Part shown: piece after piece, positions 26,566 to 36,148 of the stretch | Numbering within the stretch: the stretch's first letter is position 1 | Layout: every line of letters starts with the position of its first letter | NCBI RefSeq assembly: GCF_017115045.1 | Contig: NZ_JABXKK010000074.1 | Coordinates: forward strand, 1 to 53,864 | Direction of reading: 5' to 3' | Source of the DNA: Nostoc sp. NMS8 | GTDB lineage: Bacteria; Cyanobacteriota; Cyanobacteriia; Cyanobacteriales; Nostocaceae | DNA length: 53,864 bases | Notes under the pieces: model-generated | What the model saw: the letters and a program-made list of their open reading frames with translations, nothing else | What the model was told of the DNA's origin: nothing | The model's database searches: none | Made by a program: the position numbers and the translations under genes

Positions 26566-27840
26566 ATGAGTAATATGCTCTCTATAGCCGCCGTGACAGC
26601 AGTACTTAAAGTCTTGCTGGAAAATGGTTTAGTCAGCGATCCGATCGCTGCTAGTGTTGGTGATGTAATTGTAACTGCCCTACCACCCGATCGAATCTCA
26701 GTTGAAGCTGATGAGCGCGCTCAACTCAACCTCTTTCTCTATCAAGTGACACAGAATCGCAATGTCGATTGGGTATCTCAGGAATTTCGGAGCAAGCATT
26801 CACGTATAAATAAAAACTTTTTTTCTCCGACTCCACCACTAGCGCTTGACCTCCATTACTTGCTAACAGCCTACGGAGCCAAGGATTTTCAGGCGGAGCT
26901 TTTACTGGGCTATGCGATGCATTTATTACACAAAACACCAGCTATCACATCTGATATTATTGAAAATACTTTGATAAATGCATCCACAACCAATACTTCA
27001 AGTGCTTTTTCGCAAGCTGTAGCAAATGTGTCTGTATCCGATTTAGCTGAACAAATTGGACAGATCAAACTGACTCCAGAGTTTTTTAATATGGAAGAAA
27101 CTTCTAAGTTATGGTCTGCTTTACAAACGCACTATCGACCTTCAGCTACCTATCTGGCATCAATGGTATTGATTGAGAGTAGCAAATCTGACAACCCCGA
27201 AGGTTTCTACATGATGCCCTTGTCTCAGCCAATTATAGAGCAAGTGATGTCTCTGGCAAAGACTGAGCAAATCATTGTTGCAGGCACAACATTAGTAATT
27301 CGTGGTAAACGGTTACGCGGTGAAATCACACGAGTTCGTTTGGGTAATACGGAGACATTATTAGTACCTCAAGAAGCTAAAGAAACCCAAATCAGCTTGT
27401 TAGTTCCGCTAGATTTGTACCCAAGTGTGCAGGGTGTTCAAATCGTACACCTGACAATGGGCAATGGGGGGCAAATGGATCATCTCGTTGAATCAAACGT
27501 TGCGGCTTTTGTCTTACATCCAACAATTACAGCATTCGTCACCCAAGTAGAAAATAGTGGCGACAATTTACGCACAGCAGAAATTAACGTTAAATTCCAG
27601 CCCAAGGTAGGTAAAGCACAGCGGGTAGTTTTGCTACTCAATGAAGTGTCAGATAATACTCCATCTGCTTACTCTTTTGTTGTGCCATCACGCACTGAAG
27701 ATACTGATGCAATCACTATTCCGATCAAAAATGTCAAGCCAGGAACTTATATTGTCCAGGTGCGGGTAGATGGCGCCCAAAGTCCACTGCACAAAAATCA
27801 GTCTGGGGCTTATGATTCGCCACAGGTAACTATTTTATGA
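26566..27840 (+). CDS. DUF4255 / Pvc16-like protein of a contractile injection system
   Basis: A 424-residue protein whose N-terminal 190 residues match the Pvc16/DUF4255 type: SIAAVTAVLKVLLENGLV, then ISVEADERAQLNLFLYQVTQN and LALDLHYLLTAYGAKDFQAELLLGYAMHLLH. The C-terminal part looks like beta-sandwich modules (VAGTTLVIRGKRLRGEITRV; PGTYIVQVRVDGAQSPL). In extracellular contractile injection systems this protein is linked to the sheath-terminating cap. The ATG at 26566 has GAGGA seven bases upstream; an ATG at 26560 is also possible. It overlaps the AAA+ gene by four bases (ATGA). No sheath, tube, baseplate or spike gene is in the window. Confidence 0.82.
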   Translation: MSNMLSIAAVTAVLKVLLENGLVSDPIAASVGDVIVTALPPDRISVEADERAQLNLFLYQVTQNRNVDWVSQEFRSKHSRINKNFFSPTPPLALDLHYLLTAYGAKDFQAELLLGYAMHLLHKTPAITSDIIENTLINASTTNTSSAFSQAVANVSVSDLAEQIGQIKLTPEFFNMEETSKLWSALQTHYRPSATYLASMVLIESSKSDNPEGFYMMPLSQPIIEQVMSLAKTEQIIVAGTTLVIRGKRLRGEITRVRLGNTETLLVPQEAKETQISLLVPLDLYPSVQGVQIVHLTMGNGGQMDHLVESNVAAFVLHPTITAFVTQVENSGDNLRTAEINVKFQPKVGKAQRVVLLLNEVSDNTPSAYSFVVPSRTEDTDAITIPIKNVKPGTYIVQVRVDGAQSPLHKNQSGAYDSPQVTIL

Positions 27841-29828
27841 ATGCTACAACAATTAATCGTAATTGGGATGAGGCAAACTACTGCTACCTATCAGCAGCCC
27901 TAGCCGTGGTGCGTGGTATTTTAGAAAATCACACAGCAAAAGAGCAAAATCAAGCTCCAGAGAAAAACCAAGCGCTTTTACAGCAAGCTTTACAGGAAGC
28001 TGCTGCTGCTATGCCTGCACCATCGGCATTGGAGAGAGTATGCAAAATGTTTAGCCTCTCATCCTTTGAACGTGATTTGTTGCTGTTGTGTGCAGGTATG
28101 GAATTAAATGGGGATTTTGCCAAATTATGTGCTATAATCCACGGTGATTCGCAACGAGCTTACCCAAGTTTAGGTTTAGCTCTGGCAGCTTTACCCGATG
28201 TCCACTGGGATGCGATCGCACCAAATGCTCCCTTACGCCATTGGCGATTAATTCAAATTGGTGATGGTCATGCCCTAACTCTCAGTCCCCTAAGAATTGA
28301 CGAGCGAATTTTACATTATCTCACCGGCATTCAATATCTTGACGAACGCTTGGCTGGCATCATTGAACCATTACCAGAAGTTAGTGATTTAGTACCCTCG
28401 CACCAAGATTTAGCAGAGCGAGTAGCAGCAATTTGGTCACAAGCTTCCAAGGTTAATAGCTTGCCAATTGTCCAGTTATGTGGTAAAGAAACTACTAGTA
28501 AACGTGCCATCGCCGCCAAAATTTCTCAAATTCATGGTTTAAGTCTGTGGGTAATGGCTGCACAAGCCATTCCCTTAGCACCTGGCGAGTTGGATAATCT
28601 TATCCGCCTGTGGACTCGCGAGACAATTTTAAGTAAATGTGCCTTACTCATAGATTGCAACGAACTGGATACTAATGATATAGCGCGGCTAAATGCGATC
28701 GCTCATTTCATTGAACGCACCAAGGGCTTTTTAATAGTTACAAGTCGGGAACGCATAGGTTTATCACAACGCCTAGTAGTTACTTTTGACGTAGATCAAC
28801 CAACTAGCAAAGAACAAGGTGCAGTTTGGCAAGATGCGCTAAATGGGATTGCACCAACAATGAACGGGCAAGTTAAAATCCTAGTGGAGCAGTTTAACCT
28901 AAGTGCTGCAACCATTCGCGCTGCTTGTGCAGAAGCCGCAGGACAGTTAGCACAAACGCCAGAAAGCGATATCGGTGATATTTTATGGGATGCCTGCCGT
29001 GTGCAAGCACGTCCACGCTTGGATGAACTCGCCCAACGAATTGAGCCATCTGGTGACTGGGAAGACTTAGTATTACCAGAGGCACAGAAACAAGTTCTTC
29101 GAGAAATTGCGGCTCATGTGCGCCAACGTAGTACTGTATATAACAATTGGGGTTTTGGGGGTAAGAGTGCTAGAGGATTGGGAATCAGCGCTCTATTTGC
29201 AGGCGGTAGCGGCACTGGTAAAACTTTGGGGGCAGAAGTGCTGGCTCATAAATTACGCCTCGATCTCTATCGTATTGACCTATCATCGGTAGTTAGCAAA
29301 TATATTGGCGAGACAGAGAAGAATTTGCGCCGAGTATTTGATGCCGCCGAACAAGGCGGGGTGATTTTGTTATTTGATGAAGCTGATGCTTTGTTTGGTA
29401 AACGGAGTGAAGTTAAAGATGCCCGCGATCGCTATGCCAATATAGAAGTTAGCTACCTATTGCAACGGATGGAAAGTTACCCAGGTTTAGCAGTCCTGAC
29501 TACCAACTTGAAAAGTGCAATTGATACAGCATTTTTGCGGCGGATTCGCTTCGTAGTTCAGTTTCCTTTCCCCGATACAACGCAACGAGCCGAAATTTGG
29601 CGACGCGTCTTCCCAGATGATACACCAACCAGAGGTTTAGATGCTCTGCAACTAGCACGGCTCAATGTCGCTGGGGGGAATATCCGTAACATTGCCTTAA
29701 ATGCAGCTTTCCTCGCTGCCGATGCTGGTGAAGCAGTGCAGATGAAACACGTATTGCGAGCTGCTCAAACAGAATATAGTAAGTTAGAGAAGCCTTTAAC
29801 TGAGGCGGAAATTGGAGGATGGATGTGA
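27837..29828 (+). CDS. Pvc15-like AAA+ ATPase of a contractile injection system
   Basis: A 663-residue protein: an N-terminal helical region with a winged-helix-like part (LERVCKMFSLSSFERDLLLLCAGMEL), a degenerate first ATPase-like region, and an intact AAA+ domain from about 425. The latter shows ALFAGGSGTGKTLGAEVLA (Walker A), IDLSSVVSKYIGETEKNL, GVILLFDEADALFGKRSEVKDARDRYAN (Walker B), and an arginine-finger region FLRRIRFVVQFPFPD. This is the layout of the Pvc15/Cis15 ATPase that accompanies Pvc16. Translation is coupled by the ATGA overlap. The pair lacks its structural partners here. Confidence 0.85.
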   Translation: MNATTINRNWDEANYCYLSAALAVVRGILENHTAKEQNQAPEKNQALLQQALQEAAAAMPAPSALERVCKMFSLSSFERDLLLLCAGMELNGDFAKLCAIIHGDSQRAYPSLGLALAALPDVHWDAIAPNAPLRHWRLIQIGDGHALTLSPLRIDERILHYLTGIQYLDERLAGIIEPLPEVSDLVPSHQDLAERVAAIWSQASKVNSLPIVQLCGKETTSKRAIAAKISQIHGLSLWVMAAQAIPLAPGELDNLIRLWTRETILSKCALLIDCNELDTNDIARLNAIAHFIERTKGFLIVTSRERIGLSQRLVVTFDVDQPTSKEQGAVWQDALNGIAPTMNGQVKILVEQFNLSAATIRAACAEAAGQLAQTPESDIGDILWDACRVQARPRLDELAQRIEPSGDWEDLVLPEAQKQVLREIAAHVRQRSTVYNNWGFGGKSARGLGISALFAGGSGTGKTLGAEVLAHKLRLDLYRIDLSSVVSKYIGETEKNLRRVFDAAEQGGVILLFDEADALFGKRSEVKDARDRYANIEVSYLLQRMESYPGLAVLTTNLKSAIDTAFLRRIRFVVQFPFPDTTQRAEIWRRVFPDDTPTRGLDALQLARLNVAGGNIRNIALNAAFLAADAGEAVQMKHVLRAAQTEYSKLEKPLTEAEIGGWM

Positions 29829-29928
29829 GGATTCTACGCCTCCCCTATTCCCGATTCTTTCAATTTTGCGTTTGCTCTGAGGCTTGCGATCGCTTATGCT
29901 AAGTTGAGTTTGATTTGCATTATCTTCT

Positions 29929-30567
29929 GTGGACAGAAACCGCGAACCGTTTATCAGTCTGGCACTTTACCACACCTTTAAATGGTCAGTGGTCAGCCCC
30001 ATGTTTCACGCTTACTTTCGGGGCCAGATTTATGGTACGGAAAATGTTCCCCAAGCAGGGCCGCTAGTGGTAGTGAGTAATCACGCTAGTTACTTTGACC
30101 CGCCAATTGTTTCTAATTGTGTACGTCGTCCAGTGGCGTATATGGCTAAAGAAGAGTTATTTAATATTCCCATTTTGGCGCAAGCGATTAAATTGTATGG
30201 CGCTTACCCAGTGAGTCGGGGAAATGCCGATCGCAATGCCATCCGTTCTGCCCTAGAATATCTCGATAACGGTTGGGCTGTCGGTGTTTTCTTGCAAGGT
30301 ACTCGTACCCCAGATGGTCGGATTACAGACCCAAAAAGAGGTGCGTTACTGCTGGCGGCGAAAGCAAAAGCCCCAATATTGCCAGTGAGTGTTTGGGGTA
30401 CTGACAGTATTTTAGAAAAAGGCTCAAAAATCCCTCGCGCAGTTACCATCACTGTGAGAATTGGTAACTTGATTGATGCTCCCAGTTCCACAAATAAAGA
30501 AGAATTAGAAACGTTGACACAAAAGTGCGCCACAGTAATTAACGAAATGCATGATTTAGGACGTTGA
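29929..30567 (+). CDS. plsC: 1-acyl-sn-glycerol-3-phosphate acyltransferase (PlsC family)
   Basis: A 212-residue acyltransferase of the lysophosphatidic acid acyltransferase family, making phosphatidic acid at the membrane. The HX4D motif is NHASYFDPP, and motif II lies in VAYMAKEELFNIP near 64-80. Motif III reads FLQGTRTPDGR, with Gln where the family usually has Glu (EGTR). The C-terminal block ILPVSVWGTDSI is standard. The start is the GTG at 29929, which gives a cyanobacterial-type N-terminus MDRNREPFISLALYHTFKW. No membrane helix is obvious. It is monocistronic. Confidence 0.85.
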   Translation: MDRNREPFISLALYHTFKWSVVSPMFHAYFRGQIYGTENVPQAGPLVVVSNHASYFDPPIVSNCVRRPVAYMAKEELFNIPILAQAIKLYGAYPVSRGNADRNAIRSALEYLDNGWAVGVFLQGTRTPDGRITDPKRGALLLAAKAKAPILPVSVWGTDSILEKGSKIPRAVTITVRIGNLIDAPSSTNKEELETLTQKCATVINEMHDLGR

Positions 30568-30613
30568 ATTTAGGGACTGACAAATAAAAATCGCACTCTT
30601 GTGGAAAAACGAA

Positions 30614-30647
30614 AAGGGAAAAGGATGTATTCAAAACCTTTCCCCTT
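30614..30647 (-). terminator. Probable terminator after pilQ
   Basis: The arms 30614-30624 and 30637-30647 form an 11-bp stem with one G-T pair. On the minus strand two T-runs follow (complement of the A-rich 30603-30613). It lies 45 bases past the pilQ stop. Confidence 0.6.
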
Positions 30648-30691
30648 AGTCGAACCGTATTGAGAGGTGACTCACGTAACCATTACTTTTA

Positions 30692-32980
30692 TTACCTACT
30701 AGGAAGCTTCAAACCTCGACGTTCAAGGATTTGCCGTACCTCTGGGCTGGGGTTGTAGTTATAGCCGTAGGAGGAGTTCTCAGAATCATCCATAATTTGA
30801 GGTGTGAGCAATACAATCACCTCATTGCGCTGATTATTTCTGTTTGTACTTCTAAACAACGAACCAATAAGTGGAAGATCGCCCAAAATAGGAATCTTGG
30901 TGATAGTTGTCCGGTCTGTGTCTTGAATGATGCCTGAAAGAATGAGTGTTTGACCATCTCGTAGGCGAATTGTGCCAGAATTTAGCGATCGCTCAGATAC
31001 CAAAAATATTTGTTGGATATTACCTCCTCCCAAATTTAGATTAGCTGACGATTGGGGCGCTTTAACAATAGGAGCTACGGATAGGGATACAAAACCATTG
31101 TCATCAATCCGATCTACTTTGACTGCTAAGGTTAAACCTACCTCTGTTTTCTCAGCTGTAATTGTTTGTGTAGCGAGATTATTAGCACTACTTATTAAGC
31201 TCGTAACGTTTCCTAGCACTTCTTGTGTCAGCTTGACATTAGCCGTTTGACCTTCTTGCACAATTAAAGTAGGGTCAGTCAAAATTTTGGCGTTGCCATT
31301 TGTAACCTGAGCCTGCAAACTAGCGAGTAACCGTTTGGGAAACTGGTACAAACTTGGTAAGCCTAATGTAGTGGTTGTTCCGTTAATAGCTGTAATGCCT
31401 GCTGTTTGAGGATTAGAGTTTGCTCCAGCAGTACCTGATATTGGGTTAGTCGGGTCAAGAAAAACATTTGCGGTAGACAGTGGATTATTGGTTACAGGTG
31501 TACTAGTCACACTGCTTGACGTTTCAGCTCCAGTAGCCGGTCTCGAACCACCGAAATTAAAAGTCGCTGCACCACCATCACTGCTAAAGTAATTATTGCC
31601 AAGTCCAAAAGAAAAACTAGTATTGTAGTCCTGGGTGTTCAAGAGGTTAACATCAATAATCTTGACATTAACTACCACCTGGCGACGACGGATATCAAGC
31701 TGAGTTAGTTGAGCCATTGCAATCTCAATGAGCTTAGGAGGGCCGATTAAGGTTAGAGAATTGGTGCGCTCATCTCCTAATGCCTGTAAACCTCTAAGTA
31801 ATGGGCTAGAGTCTGTATAATTAACCCGTTGAGTTTCAACTCTGCTTTCTGTGGTCGTCTGAGTTTGTGTGATAGGTGTAACTCCAGCACCTACGGCTAC
31901 GGCGTTAACGCTGGTAACTTGTCGTTCGCGGCTGACAGCACTTTCTGCTCCCAAACCGACCAAAAAGTTCAGGGCGACTCCCACCGTTACCTGATTAAGT
32001 CGCATACTACGCATAACCATGTCACGGGTGGAATTAGGTAATTTAGGCCCAACAAAAATTGTGCGATTACTACGATTAGCCTCTAAACCACTCAGGCGCA
32101 AGACGTAGTTAAATACATCTTGCACTGGCTCATTTTCGATATCTAGGGAGATTGTTTGAGAGGTTGCTGGTGCAGCAGCACCACCTTGACCTCCAGCAGC
32201 TTGATCACCTGCAATATAAGCCAAGTTCAAATTAGCAGCACGGGCAAGCAATGACAAAACCTCACGCACCGGCGCATCTCGCAGCACTAGACGAGGAACG
32301 CGTTCCTGACTTCCTAAGTCAATAGTGCTAGGAGAAGCATCAGTATTAGAGATGGCAATATCTCCCACTGGTGGGGCGACGGCTCTGGGTAAGAAAGGTG
32401 GAGCCTGACTCAGCGGTTGACCTGGCCCAGCCGGTTGTGCAGGTTGCCCGTCAATGGTGACTTGGGGGTTGGGAACGAGAACACCTGGCTTTTGACCAGG
32501 TTGGGCTGGAGTAGTAACAGGCGGTGCTGTGGATGTTGGTGCTGTGGATGTTGGTGCTGATGCTATATTGCCTGCCGATGGGCTAAAGCTGAGTGTAATT
32601 CCATTTGGCGATCGCACCACTGGTTGACTGTTAGGTGTGTTGTTGCTACCAGTTACCGTTACCCGAATGCTATTGGCATCAAGCTGACTAACCTCAACAG
32701 ACGCAATTCCTGGTACAGGGGTATCTTGACGAAAGCTATTACCTTGTGGTAATCGTAATTGAGTATTGATAACATCTGCGACTAAAGTCTTGCCTCTTTT
32801 CGTAGTGAAAACTTGGGGGCGTGACCCTGAAGAAGTTTTCAAAGCAACGCTAATTCCACCATCAACTGGATTTAATTGGACATCAGTCACTTGACTAATT
32901 TGTGCCCAAACTGGTTGACTTGCCAAAAAGACAAAAGCGGCAGTACCTAAAATAAAACTATTACCGTGAAGCTGTTTCAC
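30692..32980 (-). CDS. pilQ: Type IV pilus secretin PilQ
   Basis: A 762-residue outer-membrane secretin through which the pilus emerges. There is a signal peptide (cut near ASQPVWA-Q), an AMIN domain (about 30-135; VQLNPVDGGISVALKTSSG) for peptidoglycan binding, a Pro/Thr-rich linker (about 140-200), an STN/N0-type domain near 228-310 (LVLRDAPVREVLSLLARAAN), and the C-terminal secretin domain (about 540-745; LQAQVTNGNAKILTDPTLIVQEGQTANV, LSGIIQDTDRTTITKIPILGDLPLIGSLFRS). It is the last gene of pilM-N-O-Q, 361 bases after pilO, the gap being filled by a duplicated repeat. pilP is absent, as usual in cyanobacteria. Confidence 0.93.
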   Translation of the reverse strand: MKQLHGNSFILGTAAFVFLASQPVWAQISQVTDVQLNPVDGGISVALKTSSGSRPQVFTTKRGKTLVADVINTQLRLPQGNSFRQDTPVPGIASVEVSQLDANSIRVTVTGSNNTPNSQPVVRSPNGITLSFSPSAGNIASAPTSTAPTSTAPPVTTPAQPGQKPGVLVPNPQVTIDGQPAQPAGPGQPLSQAPPFLPRAVAPPVGDIAISNTDASPSTIDLGSQERVPRLVLRDAPVREVLSLLARAANLNLAYIAGDQAAGGQGGAAAPATSQTISLDIENEPVQDVFNYVLRLSGLEANRSNRTIFVGPKLPNSTRDMVMRSMRLNQVTVGVALNFLVGLGAESAVSRERQVTSVNAVAVGAGVTPITQTQTTTESRVETQRVNYTDSSPLLRGLQALGDERTNSLTLIGPPKLIEIAMAQLTQLDIRRRQVVVNVKIIDVNLLNTQDYNTSFSFGLGNNYFSSDGGAATFNFGGSRPATGAETSSSVTSTPVTNNPLSTANVFLDPTNPISGTAGANSNPQTAGITAINGTTTTLGLPSLYQFPKRLLASLQAQVTNGNAKILTDPTLIVQEGQTANVKLTQEVLGNVTSLISSANNLATQTITAEKTEVGLTLAVKVDRIDDNGFVSLSVAPIVKAPQSSANLNLGGGNIQQIFLVSERSLNSGTIRLRDGQTLILSGIIQDTDRTTITKIPILGDLPLIGSLFRSTNRNNQRNEVIVLLTPQIMDDSENSSYGYNYNPSPEVRQILERRGLKLPSR

Positions 32981-33068
32981 AGTTCATTCCTCACCTGATA
33001 AAACCTTGTTTACAAACAATTTTGAGTAGGCAATAAAATTTGCTCTAACTCTGAGTTGACTTAACATT

Positions 33069-33320
33069 AAATCAGCGGTTCTAAACCCCGTCTACACGAG
33101 ACTTTACCCACCTCCGTGGGTTTCACAACCCTCATTTCTCCTTAGTCTGCGGAGGCAGACTTTGCCTGTGTAGCCGCGAATTCTATTCGCTCTAGTTAAA
33201 TCGGCGATTAGAAACCGCATCTACACGACACTTTACCCACCTCCGTGGGTTTCAAACCCTCAATTTCTCCTTCGTCCGCGGAGGCGGACTTTGCCTGTAT
33301 AGCCGCGAATTCTATTCGCC
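33069..33320. repeat. Two tandem copies of a roughly 124-bp intergenic repeat, between pilO and pilQ
   Basis: Copy 1 is about 33069-33192 and copy 2 about 33198-33320, period 129. Each contains a palindrome CCCACCTCCGTGGG, a GTCTGCGGAGGCAGAC-type palindrome, and ends GCCGCGAATTCTATTCG. They differ at scattered positions, so they are not a very recent duplication. No ORF. Confidence 0.75.
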
Positions 33321-33341
33321 CTTACTCTCGAACTATTGCCC

Positions 33342-34112
33342 CTACTTTTTCGGGGCAGCTTTAGCCGCCGCGGCCGCTGCTATTTCTTCTGGACTAAGTG
33401 GCATCAATACCTGTAGCTGGAATAATGTATTAATCGCTGCTGGGCCTACCCGCACCCGACTTTTATCTAATGGAGATATTGCTTCGGCTGGAGCCAAAGT
33501 TGATTGATAATCTTTAACTATTAACAAAGGCTGTAACCGCTCAATGTTACGAATTATCGATTGTGTTTGTTCATAAGTTCCTGTAATTTGGGCATTGATA
33601 ATGCTGCGTTTTAGCTTGTTGTCAACCTGTAGTCCTAGACTTCCATCGGCAACGGGTTCTGGTTTTTGGGAAACTGGCGTGAATTTATCCAGCTTGGCTC
33701 TTACCGTACTCACAGAGGTTGGAGTATTGCCAGACTCAATTAAGCGGTTCAAATCCAACAACAATGTATCTAAGCTTTTTTCGTTAGCAAATAAAGCTAA
33801 AACCTGAACTTTTTGCTGCTTTGCCTGCGCTAGTTCGTCTTTAAGTTTATCAATCTGTTTGATATTGGCTTTTTTTTGCTCAATTTGCCCTTGTAGTTCT
33901 GAGCTTTTCGCCTGCTGCTGCTGGTAGTTTTCCCAAGCTGGCATCAGCAGGCTTACCAATATATAGCCTGCCGTCCCTAAACCAATTACCCCCACCAAAA
34001 TCCCAATAACTTTTGGTGTAAAAGCAATACCAAAGACCACGGGGGATGCTGGCGTTGCCTGCTCGAATTCCCCACCTTGTTCGCCAAAATTTAAATCATC
34101 ACTCAGCGTCAT
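33342..34112 (-). CDS. pilO: Type IV pilus assembly protein PilO
   Basis: A 256-residue inner-membrane protein of the PilMNO alignment complex. One membrane helix (about 32-55, IGILVGVIGLGTAGYILVSLL), then a coiled-coil stretch rich in Gln/Lys (QQQQAKSSELQGQIEQKKAN), then a periplasmic ferredoxin-like domain. Ends with an Ala/Lys-rich tail. It overlaps the end of pilN by four bases, showing translational coupling. Low sequence conservation is normal; the assignment rests on position and layout. Confidence 0.85.
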   Translation of the reverse strand: MTLSDDLNFGEQGGEFEQATPASPVVFGIAFTPKVIGILVGVIGLGTAGYILVSLLMPAWENYQQQQAKSSELQGQIEQKKANIKQIDKLKDELAQAKQQKVQVLALFANEKSLDTLLLDLNRLIESGNTPTSVSTVRAKLDKFTPVSQKPEPVADGSLGLQVDNKLKRSIINAQITGTYEQTQSIIRNIERLQPLLIVKDYQSTLAPAEAISPLDKSRVRVGPAAINTLFQLQVLMPLSPEEIAAAAAAKAAPKK

Positions 34113-34885
34113 TTTAGAATGACTCCTGTTTGTTGGATACTACGAATTCGAGCCACTAACCCCACTGTGCCTTTTTTCTCCAACTCCCGAATTAATTCGG
34201 AAGCTGGAACATCGTTCATGCTGGACTGAATAGTGTATTCAACTACTTGTGGTGGCTTAATTATTACACTATTAGTAGGTTGACCCACACTTGGAGGTAA
34301 AGGGGCATTTACTAATCCTGCGGTGATAATTCTGGTTTCTGTGGACTTCAAAAACTGAGACTGTTGTAAACTTAATAAGAAATCATTGACATCATTAAAA
34401 GAACGAGCCAATCCAGTAATTTCTAATCCCCCGGCGGGGTTGTTTGGTGGCTGACCTGCCACTACCGCAATGGGTGGGATTTGCTTAATGCTCTTAATTT
34501 GCACTGGTGCGGGGATGCGATCGCGCAAATCTTGCAGCATTGCCGACCAAGGACGAATCTGGTCAAAGACAGTGACTAAAGCTTGAGTCTCCTCTTTAAC
34601 TGACTTCGTTTCGGCTTTGATTTTGTTAAGATTTCCGATTTCTGTATCTAACTGTTTGCTTTGCTGATCTAGTTGTGCTACTGTCCCCTCTAATTCCACA
34701 ATCTTTCCTTGCAATAACCACCAACTAACTCCCAGTAAAACTGGAAGACCTACACCTATTCCAACTCCCACATACACTAGTGTCAAATCCCCCGTAGGAA
34801 ACTTGAAGGCTATTCCTCCCTTTCCCTCAGGCTTTTTCTGGTATGCTGGGCGGTCTTTTAGAAAATTAACATCTAGGCTATACAT
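34109..34885 (-). CDS. pilN: Type IV pilus assembly protein PilN
   Basis: A 258-residue protein: a short cytosolic N-terminus with the PilM-binding motif (MYSLDVNFLKDRPAYQKK), one membrane helix (about 36-58, LVYVGVGIGVGLPVLLGVSWWL), a coiled coil, and a periplasmic domain (LQDLRDRIPAPVQIKSIKQ). It follows pilM by four bases and overlaps pilO by four, so the three are one operon. Confidence 0.88.
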   Translation of the reverse strand: MYSLDVNFLKDRPAYQKKPEGKGGIAFKFPTGDLTLVYVGVGIGVGLPVLLGVSWWLLQGKIVELEGTVAQLDQQSKQLDTEIGNLNKIKAETKSVKEETQALVTVFDQIRPWSAMLQDLRDRIPAPVQIKSIKQIPPIAVVAGQPPNNPAGGLEITGLARSFNDVNDFLLSLQQSQFLKSTETRIITAGLVNAPLPPSVGQPTNSVIIKPPQVVEYTIQSSMNDVPASELIRELEKKGTVGLVARIRSIQQTGVILK

Positions 34886-34889
34886 TTTG

Positions 34890-35996
34890 TTACACCTCCC
34901 GCATTCCTAGACCGAGTACGATCGCTAAACCAGAGCGTTGTACCTGTGGATATTTCTCAGTGTCAACTTCCAAAGACAAAGCCCCAATTGGATCTATTTG
35001 GGCAGTTGGCAAACTCAATCGTTGAGTAAAAAATTCATCTAGCTGTTGCAGTCCACCTCCTGGCCCAGCTAATAAAATCTGCGCCACCTCCAAATTTTCA
35101 CTTTGATTGAGGTAAAAATCGATGGAACGGCGTAGTTCATCTGTTAATTCTCCCAAGACTCTCAATATGGCAGCCATGCCAGGATCGATTTCAGTAACGC
35201 CAGTTTTACCGCCGTCTAGGGAATTTTGGGGAATGATCATTCCGTGTAACAGGCCCATATCTCGTGATGTGGGTAAGCTCATTGCCCTTGCTAAAGCAGT
35301 TTGCATTTGATAAGTCCCGATTGGGACTGTGCGCGAAAATTGCGGCACTCCGTTAACGATGATGGCGATTTCTGTACTATCGAACTCGATATCAACAAGT
35401 ACTGCTGCTTCTTGCGGCCCAAATTGTCGCAGTTGTTCGCGAATAGTCCGAATTAGAGCAAAACTGTTAATTTCTAAAACATCAATTTGTAATCCTGCCT
35501 GCTCGAATGTACTTATATAGGTATCCGTTATCTCCTTACGGGTGGCAACTAGGAGGACGTGTACTTTTTCAATGCCATCTTCATCTACAAAGTACCCAAG
35601 TTTCTGATAATCTACATCAGCCTCTTCACGAGGATAGGGTAAATACAAACCTGCTTCATGGTTCAGTACCATTTCTCGCAGTTCTTTATCATCTAACTCT
35701 GCTGGCACTGGTATGATCCGAACGATAGAATCTCGTCCTGGAACACCAGTAGCAACGCGAGAAGTTTTGATTTTACTCTCAGTTAGCGCCTGCTGGATTA
35801 ACTGCGCCATTGCTGGAGGGTCGGTAATTTGACCATCGGTAACTATGCCTTCTGGAACTGCTACCGATATAAAAGTTTCTAGTTTCAAGCCTTGACCTTG
35901 CTTGCGTAGTTGAACTACATTCACCCGTTCAGGAGCAAGTTCAATACCGACCCCTGTTTTCGATTTGCCAAACAGACTAGTGAAACTTTTTACCAC
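34890..35996 (-). CDS. pilM: Type IV pilus assembly protein PilM
   Basis: A 368-residue actin-like cytoplasmic ATPase that binds PilN and couples the pilus motor to the envelope complex. Features: GVGIELAPERVNVVQLRK near 16, VATGVPGRDSIVRIIPVP near 99, AAVLVDIEFDSTEIAIIVNG near 194-213 (phosphate-2-like region), ILLAGPGGGLQQLDEF near 315. The start is a GTG at 35996. It is the first gene of pilM-N-O-Q; the divergent partner is a solute-binding protein. Confidence 0.9.
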   Translation of the reverse strand: MVKSFTSLFGKSKTGVGIELAPERVNVVQLRKQGQGLKLETFISVAVPEGIVTDGQITDPPAMAQLIQQALTESKIKTSRVATGVPGRDSIVRIIPVPAELDDKELREMVLNHEAGLYLPYPREEADVDYQKLGYFVDEDGIEKVHVLLVATRKEITDTYISTFEQAGLQIDVLEINSFALIRTIREQLRQFGPQEAAVLVDIEFDSTEIAIIVNGVPQFSRTVPIGTYQMQTALARAMSLPTSRDMGLLHGMIIPQNSLDGGKTGVTEIDPGMAAILRVLGELTDELRRSIDFYLNQSENLEVAQILLAGPGGGLQQLDEFFTQRLSLPTAQIDPIGALSLEVDTEKYPQVQRSGLAIVLGLGMREV

Positions 35997-36148
35997 AGTT
36001 GTGCCCGCTGGACTACTAAATTGAAAATTTAAATTTATTGTGATAGGGACGTTATATATTACGTCTCTACAGGTAATTTATTTAGCCTATAATCTCAACA
36101 ATTCTGTCTAAGCTTTTCACACTGATCAAGCGTAAAAATACTGGGAAA

